Source of the DNA: Vibrio sp. 05-20-BW147
GTDB lineage: Bacteria; Pseudomonadota; Gammaproteobacteria; Enterobacterales; Vibrionaceae
NCBI RefSeq assembly: GCF_013369385.1
Contig: NZ_SZTO01000009.1
Span: forward strand, 101,778 to 165,777
DNA length: 64,000 bases
Direction of reading: 5' to 3'
A program made the position numbers and the translations under genes. The first letter of the stretch is position 1, and every line of letters starts with the position of its first letter. Below the pieces are notes generated by a model. The model was not told the origin of the DNA and made no database searches. It worked only from the letters and a program-made list of their open reading frames with translations. Below, one piece after another: positions 28,968-36,747 of this stretch.

Positions 28968-29867
28968 ATGGCGAATACATTCTCACTGATTTTGGTCATC
29001 GTCACGCTGATCACAGGTGTGGTTTGGTTGCTCGAAAAACTGGTTTGGGCCAAGAAACGCCAACAAAAAGTGGCGGAGATTGAAAGCCAAACGGTTAATG
29101 GGTTAGATGCACAAACTCTCGCAAAGGCGAAAATGCAGCCTTGGTGGGTGGAAAACAGTGTCTCTATCTTCCCGGTTATCGCCTTTGTTTTGGTGTTACG
29201 CTCTTTTATCTATGAACCGTTTCAGATCCCTTCAGGCTCAATGATGCCAACTCTGCTCGTGGGCGATTTTATTCTGGTGGAGAAATACGCTTATGGCCTG
29301 AAAGATCCGGTTTGGCGTACTCAATTGGTGGAAACAGGTAAGCCTGAGCGTGGCGATATCGTGGTATTTAAATACCCACCGTCACCGAGTATTGACTACA
29401 TCAAACGAGTGGTCGGATTGCCGGGCGATACGGTGCGCTACAATCGCCAAAAAGAGATTTGCATTCAACCTAAAGGGCAAAGTGCATGTGAAGTCGTCAA
29501 ACGCAACAATGTTGTGGAGAGCGAATTTAGCCAAGACGGCATTCCTCTTATTCAAACGGACGAACAGCTTGGCGATGTAAAACATCAAATTTTGGTTAAT
29601 CCACTGCGTCAAGACCGAGTCGAAGCCTATGCGCCTCGCGCTGGTGTTAACGAGTGGGTTGTACCACAAGGTCAGTACTTTGTGATGGGGGATAACCGTG
29701 ACAACAGTGCTGATAGCCGTTACTGGGGCTTTGTACCAGAAGCTAACCTAGTCGGTAAGGCGGTAGGTATCTGGATCAGCTTCGAGTTTGACCGAAGCGT
29801 AGACAGTGTGCTGCCGTCTTGGATTCCGACTGGGGTGCGTTTTAACCGCATCGGCGGTATTCACTAA
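28968..29867 (+). CDS. lepB: Signal peptidase I
   Basis: Inner-membrane serine protease that removes signal peptides from exported proteins. The 299-residue product has two N-terminal membrane helices (about 3-22 and 62-80), the catalytic Ser in PSGSMMPTL near residue 91, the catalytic Lys in [12 protein letters not shown] near residue 145, and the [14 protein letters not shown] box. A GGGAAG site precedes the ATG. rnc follows 22 bp later. Confidence 0.97.
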   Translation: MANTFSLILVIVTLITGVVWLLEKLVWAKKRQQKVAEIESQTVNGLDAQTLAKAKMQPWWVENSVSIFPVIAFVLVLRSFIYEPFQIPSGSMMPTLLVGDFILVEKYAYGLKDPVWRTQLVETGKPERGDIVVFKYPPSPSIDYIKRVVGLPGDTVRYNRQKEICIQPKGQSACEVVKRNNVVESEFSQDGIPLIQTDEQLGDVKHQILVNPLRQDRVEAYAPRAGVNEWVVPQGQYFVMGDNRDNSADSRYWGFVPEANLVGKAVGIWISFEFDRSVDSVLPSWIPTGVRFNRIGGIH

Positions 29868-29889
29868 CTTTGATGATTATCGGAAAAGT

Positions 29890-30567
29890 ATGAATTCTCC
29901 AATTGAGAAACTAACCAGACAGCTCGGCTATCAGTTTAAAGATGACGAGCTGCTCAGTTTGGCGCTGACTCATCGCAGCGCCAACAGTAAACACAATGAA
30001 CGTCTTGAATTTCTGGGCGATTCAATTTTAAGTTTTGTCATTGCTGATGAACTTTATCATCGTTTCCCGAAGGTGAATGAGGGAGACATGAGCCGCATGC
30101 GAGCGACGTTAGTGCGCGGAAACACATTGGCAGAGCTAGGCCGCGAATTTGGCTTGGGAGATTACTTAAAATTAGGTCCAGGCGAGCTGAAAAGTGGCGG
30201 TTTCCGCCGTGATTCTATTTTGGCTGACGCCGTAGAAGCCATTATTGGTGCTGTCTATCTTGATAGTGATCTAGAAGTGGTGCGTGGCATCGTTTTGAGT
30301 TGGTATGCTTCTCGTTTGGATGCCATCAAACCTGGTGTTTCGCAGAAAGATCCTAAGACGCGTTTGCAGGAATTCTTGCAAGGCAGAAGAAAACCGTTGC
30401 CAGTGTATACTGTGACTAATATTAAAGGTGAAGCACACAATCAGGAGTTCACGGTTGAGTGTGATATCGCGGGTATGGATAGACCCGTTGTCGGTAGAGG
30501 TACCAGCCGCCGCAAGGCAGAACAAGCGGCTGCGGAATTGGCTCTGGAGCAGTTAACCAATGGCTGA
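29890..30567 (+). CDS. rnc: Ribonuclease III
   Basis: Double-strand-specific endoribonuclease that processes rRNA precursors and many mRNAs. The ATG at 29890 gives 225 residues (E. coli 226), beginning MNSPIEKL; the frame is open further upstream inside lepB but without family similarity. The catalytic signature [11 protein letters not shown] lies near residues 38-48, and the dsRNA-binding domain occupies about 155-222. It overlaps era by 8 bp. Confidence 0.98.
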   Translation: MNSPIEKLTRQLGYQFKDDELLSLALTHRSANSKHNERLEFLGDSILSFVIADELYHRFPKVNEGDMSRMRATLVRGNTLAELGREFGLGDYLKLGPGELKSGGFRRDSILADAVEAIIGAVYLDSDLEVVRGIVLSWYASRLDAIKPGVSQKDPKTRLQEFLQGRRKPLPVYTVTNIKGEAHNQEFTVECDIAGMDRPVVGRGTSRRKAEQAAAELALEQLTNG

Positions 30568-31522
30568 TAATGAATTTGATATCGATGCGTTTTTCTCGAC
30601 AGAGAAGAAAAGCACGTCTTCTGAAAACCAGCACTGCGGTTTTATCGCCATTGTTGGTCGTCCTAATGTGGGTAAATCGACCCTACTGAACAAGATTCTT
30701 GGTCAGAAAATTTCGATTACCTCCCGTAAGCCGCAAACTACACGTCACCGTATCATGGGTGTCGATACCGATGGCGACTATCAAGCGATTTATGTTGATA
30801 CTCCGGGATTGCACATCGAAGAGAAACGCGCCATTAACCGTTTGATGAATCGTGCCGCTAACTCGTCGTTAAGTGATGTGAACTTGGTGTTTTTCTTGGT
30901 TGATGGTACCCATTGGACTAACGACGATGAAATGGTACTGACCAAGTTGCAGAAAGCGAACTTCCCAGTCGTGTTGTGTGTTAACAAAGTCGACAACGTC
31001 CAAGATCGCAATGACGTGATGCAGCACATGATGGAAATGTCGAAGAGAATGAACTTCGTCGATGTGGTGCCCATTTCTGCCAAACAGGGTAAAAACATCG
31101 ATGTGTTGCGCAAGCACGTTCGTGACCACTTGCCAAAAGCAGTGCACCATTTCCCTGAAGAGTATGTGACGGATCGTTCACAGCGTTTTATGGCGTCTGA
31201 AATCGTGCGTGAAAAACTGATGCGTTTCACCGGTGATGAATTGCCATACTCAGTGACCGTAGAGATCGAACGTTTCGATTACAACCCAGAAACCGATGGC
31301 TTCCACATTAACGCCTTAATTCTTGTCGAGCGTAGTGGTCAGAAGAAAATGGTGATTGGTAAAGGTGGTGAGAAAATCAAAACCATTGGTCGTGAAGCGC
31401 GCCTCGATATGGAAGAACTGTTTGGTCGCAAGGTTTACCTAGAAACTTGGGTGAAAGTGAAATCAGGTTGGGCAGACGACGAACGTGCGTTGCGCTCACT
31501 CGGTTACATTGACGACCTCTAA
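30560..31522 (+). CDS. era: GTPase Era
   Basis: Ribosome-assembly GTPase that binds 16S rRNA near its 3' end. The 320-residue protein has G1 GRPNVGKST near residues 32-40, G3 DTPGLH, G4 NKVD, and a C-terminal KH domain around [19 protein letters not shown]. An N-terminal extension of about 20 residues relative to E. coli (301) is present. The start lies inside rnc (8-bp overlap), so they are probably coupled. Confidence 0.97.
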   Translation: MADNEFDIDAFFSTEKKSTSSENQHCGFIAIVGRPNVGKSTLLNKILGQKISITSRKPQTTRHRIMGVDTDGDYQAIYVDTPGLHIEEKRAINRLMNRAANSSLSDVNLVFFLVDGTHWTNDDEMVLTKLQKANFPVVLCVNKVDNVQDRNDVMQHMMEMSKRMNFVDVVPISAKQGKNIDVLRKHVRDHLPKAVHHFPEEYVTDRSQRFMASEIVREKLMRFTGDELPYSVTVEIERFDYNPETDGFHINALILVERSGQKKMVIGKGGEKIKTIGREARLDMEELFGRKVYLETWVKVKSGWADDERALRSLGYIDDL

Positions 31523-31607
31523 CTCGGTTAGCGAGAGTTATCGCTCCGATCGTATCTTGTTAAGGAGCCCAAGTGGCTCCTTATTTTTTGTGGAATAGAA
31601 GCACAGC

Positions 31608-32339
31608 ATGAACGCGCCTGACGGTTTACAGCGATGTTTTGTTCTCCATCGTCGCCCTTATAGCGAATCCAGTCTGATCTTGGACGTATTCAGCGAAGAG
31701 TTCGGCCGCATCACCTTGATGTCGAAAGGGGCACGCAGTAAGCGTTCCAATTTAAAAGGTGCGTTGCAGCCGTTTACACCACTGTTATTAAAGTGGTCTG
31801 GTAAAGGCTCGATGAAAACGTTACGTCAAGCGGAGCCGATCAGCTTAGGTCTTCCTCTAACGGGTATCTACCTCTATTCCGCGATGTATGTGAATGAGTT
31901 GGTCGGCCGCGTTTTGATGCAAGAAGTACCTATGCCAGGGTTGTTCCATGACTACCTTTTCGCGCTGACTGAGTTAGCTCAAGCGGATAATCCTGAACCC
32001 GCTCTGCGCCGTTTTGAGCTCGCTCTATTGGCTGCGATGGGCTACGGCGTGGATTTTTTGCATTGTGCTGGTACTGGCGAGTCGATTGATCCGCAAATGA
32101 CTTATCGCTATCGAGATCAAAAAGGCTTCATCGCGTCAGTACGACGCGATAATCTCACTTTTTATGGCAATGAACTGATTGCCATCAGTGAACGTCGCTT
32201 CCTCACGAAAGAGCAGCTGCAAGCTGCAAAACGCTTTACACGTATAGCCCTAAAGCCGTATCTTGGCGGCAAACCTTTAAAAAGTCGGGAATTGTTTGTG
32301 CAAATGAGGATTCCCCGAACACGGAGTATGGAAAAATGA
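31608..32339 (+). CDS. recO: DNA repair protein RecO
   Basis: Works with RecF and RecR to load RecA on SSB-coated gapped DNA. The 243-residue protein (E. coli 242) has an N-terminal OB fold, starting [25 protein letters not shown], and a helical C-terminal part. A short hairpin with a T-run (AAGGAGCCCAAGTGGCTCCTT, about 31562-31582) lies just upstream, between era and recO. Its TGA overlaps the pdxJ ATG. Confidence 0.95.
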   Translation: MNAPDGLQRCFVLHRRPYSESSLILDVFSEEFGRITLMSKGARSKRSNLKGALQPFTPLLLKWSGKGSMKTLRQAEPISLGLPLTGIYLYSAMYVNELVGRVLMQEVPMPGLFHDYLFALTELAQADNPEPALRRFELALLAAMGYGVDFLHCAGTGESIDPQMTYRYRDQKGFIASVRRDNLTFYGNELIAISERRFLTKEQLQAAKRFTRIALKPYLGGKPLKSRELFVQMRIPRTRSMEK

Positions 32340-33067
32340 GTTCAATTTACCTGGGTGTGAACATCGACCACGTTGCAACATTACGTAATGCCCGCGGTAC
32401 GAAATACCCTGATCCTGTCCACGCTGCTGAAGTGGCAGAGCGAGCAGGTGCGGACGGCATCACCATTCATTTGCGTGAAGATCGCCGCCACATCACTGAC
32501 CGTGATGTTCGAATTCTGCGTGAGACCTTACAAACCCGCATGAACCTGGAAATGGCAGTGACAGATGAAATGATCGACATTGCACTGAAAACTCAGCCAG
32601 AATATGTGTGTTTAGTGCCAGAAAAGCGTGAAGAACTCACTACAGAAGGGGGGTTAGACGTTGCTGGGCATTTAGAGAAAATCAAAGCTGCAACGAAGAA
32701 ACTGAGTGCCGCAGGCATCAAAGTTTCATTGTTTATTGATGCTGATCGTGAGCAAATTGACGCAGCAAAAGCGTGCGGTGCTCCCTTCATTGAGCTGCAC
32801 ACTGGCCACTACGCTGACGCAGAAACGGAAGAAGATCAGCTCGATGAGTTGAAAAAAATTGCTGCGGGTGCGAGCTACGCAGCCGATCTTGGCATTACGG
32901 TGAACGCAGGCCACGGTTTGACTTACCACAACGTGGCACCCATCGCAGCATTGCCTGAAATTTACGAGCTGAATATTGGCCATGCGATCATTGGCCGTGC
33001 GGTGTTTGATGGCCTGCATAAAGCGGTGGCGGACATGAAAGCCATTATGGTGGCGGCTCGTCAGTAG
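32336..33067 (+). CDS. pdxJ: Pyridoxine 5'-phosphate synthase
   Basis: Condenses 3-amino-1-hydroxyacetone phosphate with deoxyxylulose 5-phosphate to give pyridoxine phosphate. The 243-residue TIM barrel (E. coli 243) begins with [22 protein letters not shown] and has HLREDRRHI and [10 protein letters not shown] motifs. It overlaps recO by 4 bp and is 1 bp from acpS, forming recO-pdxJ-acpS as in E. coli. Confidence 0.98.
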   Translation: MSSIYLGVNIDHVATLRNARGTKYPDPVHAAEVAERAGADGITIHLREDRRHITDRDVRILRETLQTRMNLEMAVTDEMIDIALKTQPEYVCLVPEKREELTTEGGLDVAGHLEKIKAATKKLSAAGIKVSLFIDADREQIDAAKACGAPFIELHTGHYADAETEEDQLDELKKIAAGASYAADLGITVNAGHGLTYHNVAPIAALPEIYELNIGHAIIGRAVFDGLHKAVADMKAIMVAARQ

Positions 33068-33068
33068 T

Positions 33069-33449
33069 ATGGCCATTGTTGGACTGGGTACCGATATTGC
33101 GGAAATCGAGCGAGTGGAAAAAGCCCTCGCTCGTACTGGTGAGGCATTTGCGCAACGCATCCTCACCGAGCATGAGATGATGACCTTTCGTGCCTCAAAG
33201 CAGCAGGCGCGTTTCCTAGCAAAGCGTTTTGCGGCCAAAGAAGCGGCTTCAAAAGCGCTAGGCACGGGCATTGCACATGGTGTCTCATTTCAAGACTTTG
33301 CGATCTGTAATGATGAGAATGGCAAGCCGGTGCTCACTTTGCGCGGTAAATCGGCTGAACTGGCGCAAGCCTACGGCGTTTTGCATACTCATCTTTCTAT
33401 CTCTGACGAACGTCATTATGCCATTGCAACCGTAATATTAGAAAAGTGA
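33069..33449 (+). CDS. acpS: Holo-[acyl-carrier-protein] synthase
   Basis: Transfers 4'-phosphopantetheine from CoA to acyl carrier protein. The 126-residue protein has the Mg-binding [12 protein letters not shown] start and the [15 protein letters not shown] motif. It directly follows pdxJ and ends the lepA-to-acpS block. Confidence 0.97.
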   Translation: MAIVGLGTDIAEIERVEKALARTGEAFAQRILTEHEMMTFRASKQQARFLAKRFAAKEAASKALGTGIAHGVSFQDFAICNDENGKPVLTLRGKSAELAQAYGVLHTHLSISDERHYAIATVILEK

Positions 33450-33455
33450 TCCCTC

Positions 33456-33497
33456 AGCCTTCGCGTGTCGTTGTTGCACACGTGAAGGTATTTTATT
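33456..33497 (+). terminator. acpS terminator
   Basis: An 11-bp stem with one G-T pair (CCTTCGCGTGT 33458-33468, ACACGTGAAGG 33478-33488), followed by a T-rich tract. Confidence 0.75.
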
Positions 33498-33703
33498 AAA
33501 TCCCTCCCAATTACGTATCTTTTTCACAAATTTACAAAATACCCACGTTTAAGGTGATCTTCGTTCCATTTGAGATTGTCGCTTGCTGATTAAATTGCAT
33601 ATACTCTAAATGTGTATTTGTTGTAATTATAAAAATTATAAATGCAAAGTTGGTCAGTTTTTCCTTGCCGTTGCTCTATTTTGACTTTAATGAGGAAGTC
33701 GAA

Positions 33704-33730
33704 ATGCGTGTTAGCAATGGATTTGCTTAG
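33704..33730 (+). other. Possible 8-codon leader ORF before the barrel gene
   Basis: ATG at 33704 has GAGGAAG 5-7 bp upstream and reads MRVSNGFA before TAG at 33728. The real gene starts 12 bp later with its own AAGGCGG. It may set translation initiation or be chance. The rest of the gap from 33498 is AT-rich and without other visible features. Confidence 0.35.
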
Positions 33731-33742
33731 AAAGGCGGTGCC

Positions 33743-35023
33743 ATGTTGAGTGATGCTTATTCCACAATTCGACTTTATTCGACTTCCCTAGTGGTTGCTT
33801 TGCTCTGTCACTCTTTCCCTGTATCTGCACAAGAGTGGTCAGTATCTGGTTTTGGCTCTTTGGGCTACAGCTACGAAAATGAACCTGATATTGGCTATCT
33901 GCGAAATATTTCCCAACCTCCAGATGTGGAACGAAATGGCTCATTTCTTCCGGATTCTAACCTCGGTTTACAACTTGATTTTACCTGGGATTATCGATGG
34001 TCTGCGACTGCACAATGGGTTCTAGAAGACCGAGTTGAGCAGGATTTCAACAACGTCACCGAACTGGCTTTTTTACGGTATCTTCCTGATGCTAACTGGG
34101 ATCTGCGTTTAGGGCGGGTTGGGCTGAATGCATACACTGCGGCTGACAGCCGTCGAATCGATTACGCTCACCTGTGGGTACGCCCTCCTCAAGAGTTGTA
34201 CGGCAGTATTTTCTATGACTCCATCGATGGTATTGATGTCACTTACCGCTCATCGTTCAACAAACTCAATTGGTCTGCCAGCGTTCAATATGGCCGCATC
34301 TCTCAAGTTCTAGAGGATGAACGAACCAATGAGCTATCTAAAGCCAGTTCTGATCATACGCTCGCCGTTGCTTTAACGTTCGACTACCACGAATGGAGTG
34401 CGCGTTTTTCTTATGTTGATGTCGCCGATTTGGTCGTGACTCTTGGTGAAAATGGCCTTTCCGCACAGCAGGGTATTTTGCAGTTGGCGAACTCGGGGTT
34501 GGGGGCGGTAAGCTCAGAAGCGGCAGAGATCTATGATCAATCTGACATAAATGGCGAATCGGTGAAATATTGGCAATTGGGTCTCGGTTACTTTGATGGT
34601 GAATGGCTCATGCAAACTGAGCTGTTTTACGTGGCTGGTATGAAGCAAGCCATTCCACAAGGTAAGGGGGGGTATTTAATGTTGGGTCACAACATAAATC
34701 GTGTGACCCCTTATCTGATCGCGGCTTTTTTTCAACCGTCGTCCGAGATCTTTGGTGCGAAAAGTGATTGGGGAATGGTGGATCCTCAGCTGGGACAAAT
34801 TCAGCAGTTGATCGTTGGTGGTATCAATGCAACCCATATCGACCAAAATTCCTATTCACTGGGACTGCGATGGGACATTCATCCTCAAGTCGCGCTGAAG
34901 GGGCAAGTCGACTTTATCCAGATCAGTGAGGTGGGCTACGGATTGTGGGCCGCAGACAACCGATCTTCGATGAAGGAACGCGATGTACAACTTTACACAC
35001 TTAGTGTGAACTTTATTTTCTAG
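33743..35023 (+). CDS. Putative outer-membrane porin-like barrel protein
   Basis: The 426-residue product has a signal peptide cut after VSA near residue 29, then many alternating aromatic strands (WDLRLGRVGLN, LNWSASVQYGRI, EWSARFSYVDVAD) and ends in LSVNFIF with the terminal Phe of BAM substrates. The length fits a 14-18 strand barrel. LRLGRVGLNAYTAADSRRIDY resembles a porin-type constriction region. The small binding protein follows 9 bp after its stop, so the two are co-transcribed. The ligand is unknown. Confidence 0.82.
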   Translation: MLSDAYSTIRLYSTSLVVALLCHSFPVSAQEWSVSGFGSLGYSYENEPDIGYLRNISQPPDVERNGSFLPDSNLGLQLDFTWDYRWSATAQWVLEDRVEQDFNNVTELAFLRYLPDANWDLRLGRVGLNAYTAADSRRIDYAHLWVRPPQELYGSIFYDSIDGIDVTYRSSFNKLNWSASVQYGRISQVLEDERTNELSKASSDHTLAVALTFDYHEWSARFSYVDVADLVVTLGENGLSAQQGILQLANSGLGAVSSEAAEIYDQSDINGESVKYWQLGLGYFDGEWLMQTELFYVAGMKQAIPQGKGGYLMLGHNINRVTPYLIAAFFQPSSEIFGAKSDWGMVDPQLGQIQQLIVGGINATHIDQNSYSLGLRWDIHPQVALKGQVDFIQISEVGYGLWAADNRSSMKERDVQLYTLSVNFIF

Positions 35024-35032
35024 GGGGCAGAG

Positions 35033-35440
35033 ATGAAATATCTAATACTGCTCCTTATGTTGTGGGGAAGTGGATTGGCGCAAGCGGAAATCTTTGTTGT
35101 CGTCAGCCATGACAGTTCGATTCATCAAATGAAACAAAGTGACGTAGCCGACATCTACTTGGGTCGTAAGCGGACCTTTGGCCAAGTAGAGATCACACAA
35201 GTGCTTGATCGAGAAGATGACGTACGCGAACGATTTTTTATTAGGATTGCCAATATGCGTGCCAGTCAGATTAACGCCTACTGGGCTAAGCTTAAGTTTT
35301 CAGGTCGTATGCGTGCTCCTCACTTGGTCGAAACGGATGAAGAGTTGGTGAGTCATTTACTCAATAACCCCAATGCGATTGGTTACATGCAGACTCCTCC
35401 CCCAGACGGACTCAAGGTGGTGGTGACGATTAATGAATAA
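35033..35440 (+). CDS. Short PstS-like periplasmic binding protein (one lobe)
   Basis: The 135-residue product has a signal peptide cut after AQA near residue 19. The rest resembles part of a phosphate-type substrate-binding protein: SDVADIYLGRKRTFGQ is typical of the PBP-like domain, and NPNAIGYMQTPP matches the later GAIGY segment. At about 116 mature residues it is under half of PstS. No transporter genes adjoin it, so it more likely delivers a signal than nutrients. It overlaps the diguanylate cyclase gene by 8 bp. Confidence 0.8.
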   Translation: MKYLILLLMLWGSGLAQAEIFVVVSHDSSIHQMKQSDVADIYLGRKRTFGQVEITQVLDREDDVRERFFIRIANMRASQINAYWAKLKFSGRMRAPHLVETDEELVSHLLNNPNAIGYMQTPPPDGLKVVVTINE

Positions 35441-36692
35441 TTTGCCTCGTCAATCCTTAGCGAATCGTCTGCTTAGATTTGTCTCGATTTGCGCGATCAT
35501 TTATTTGGTGCTGCTATTGGCACTAATGATTCCGTTTGGTTTTAAAAATGCGACGCAGGCTCACATGGAGTTGGAACAAAAACTGGTGCTTTCCTTATCA
35601 AACTCTGCCGCCATTGCCCTTTACGTCAATAACCATGAAATCGCGGAAGAGGTGATTGACGCCCTGTTGTTGCATGATGAAATCAATGCGGTGCGGTTAG
35701 AAAGTTTAGAAGGGGTCACTTTCGATAAAATTAAACCGGGTCAATTTGAAAAAGACATGTGGGAGCATTCCAACCAGTACCCTTTGCTGTCTCCTGTCGA
35801 TGCTAAGCCATTGGGGATGCTCTATGTTCACGACAACCATTTGGTCATTCAACGTCAAACATTAGACGAAGTGCTTTATCAGATCCTCTTTGTCTTATTG
35901 CAGTTTTTAATGACTTTTATTGTGATCGCTTTGGTGGTGAAGCGTATCATCGGCAAGCCATTACAAGCGCTTTCTATTGCGGTTGCGCGCGCTACGCCAG
36001 GGCAAGTGAAAACGGTGGAGATTGATGAGCAGAACCGTAGTAACGAGATTGGCCTCGTGGCCAACAGCATCAATACCTTTATTGAAGCCTCTCACCAAGC
36101 CTTGATCCGAGAAAAAGAGCTGCGTTCACAAATCGAGCGTTGGGAGATCTACTACCGTGGTATGGCTGAGCAAGATACCTTAACGGGATTAAAGAATCGC
36201 TTGGGGTGTGAAAAACACTTTTCGTACATGAAGCACAGTGGCACCTATCTTTCTTTATTTTTGATCGATTTAGATGGGTTTAAATTGGTCAATGATAACC
36301 ATGGTCATGCTGTGGGGGATGCAGTGCTGTCTACGATTGCCAGCCGCTATCTAAATTTGACCCAAGAGCATTTTGCGCAAAGTGTGGTTGGCAGAATTGG
36401 GGGGGATGAGTTCGTCATCTATCTTTCACACCGCGATGGACCGGAAAAAATGGAGGCATTTTTAATGGCTTTTGCTCAGCAGCTGATTGAGGTGAGTAAT
36501 ACACCAATTGAAGTGAAACAAGTGCAAGTCCACGTAGGATGTAGTATTGGCATTGCGAGCTCTACCGCTACACAGGCGGATATGGAAAAACTGCTATTGC
36601 AAGCCGATAGCGCCATGTATGTGGCAAAACAAGATGGAAAGAATGCGGCGCGTTTTTTTCGCCAACCGATGAGCCAATCGATGGGGCATTGA
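35433..36692 (+). CDS. Membrane diguanylate cyclase with periplasmic sensor domain
   Basis: The 419-residue protein makes cyclic di-GMP. It has a membrane helix at about 16-36, a periplasmic CHASE8-like domain (LSNSAAIALYVNNHEIAEEVIDALL) to about residue 148, a second helix around 150-170, HAMP (IGKPLQALSIAVARATPG), and a GGDEF domain with intact GGDEF at 323-327 and DLDGFKLVNDNHGHAVGD. The usual RxxD inhibitory site before GGDEF reads HFAQ, so product inhibition is probably absent. It resembles YfiN/TpbB in layout. From memory the V. cholerae counterpart is VC2454, next to varS. It shares a transcript with the barrel and binding-protein genes. Confidence 0.92.
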   Translation: MNNLPRQSLANRLLRFVSICAIIYLVLLLALMIPFGFKNATQAHMELEQKLVLSLSNSAAIALYVNNHEIAEEVIDALLLHDEINAVRLESLEGVTFDKIKPGQFEKDMWEHSNQYPLLSPVDAKPLGMLYVHDNHLVIQRQTLDEVLYQILFVLLQFLMTFIVIALVVKRIIGKPLQALSIAVARATPGQVKTVEIDEQNRSNEIGLVANSINTFIEASHQALIREKELRSQIERWEIYYRGMAEQDTLTGLKNRLGCEKHFSYMKHSGTYLSLFLIDLDGFKLVNDNHGHAVGDAVLSTIASRYLNLTQEHFAQSVVGRIGGDEFVIYLSHRDGPEKMEAFLMAFAQQLIEVSNTPIEVKQVQVHVGCSIGIASSTATQADMEKLLLQADSAMYVAKQDGKNAARFFRQPMSQSMGH

Positions 36693-36716
36693 TCTTAGTG
36701 CTGGGTATGAACAAAG

Positions 36717-36747
36717 AAAACCGCCGGATGAACAGGCGGTTTTTTAT
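36717..36747. terminator. Bidirectional terminator, diguanylate cyclase / barA
   Basis: Stem AAAACCGCC / GGCGGTTTT with a 9-nt loop between two convergent genes. Confidence 0.85.
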
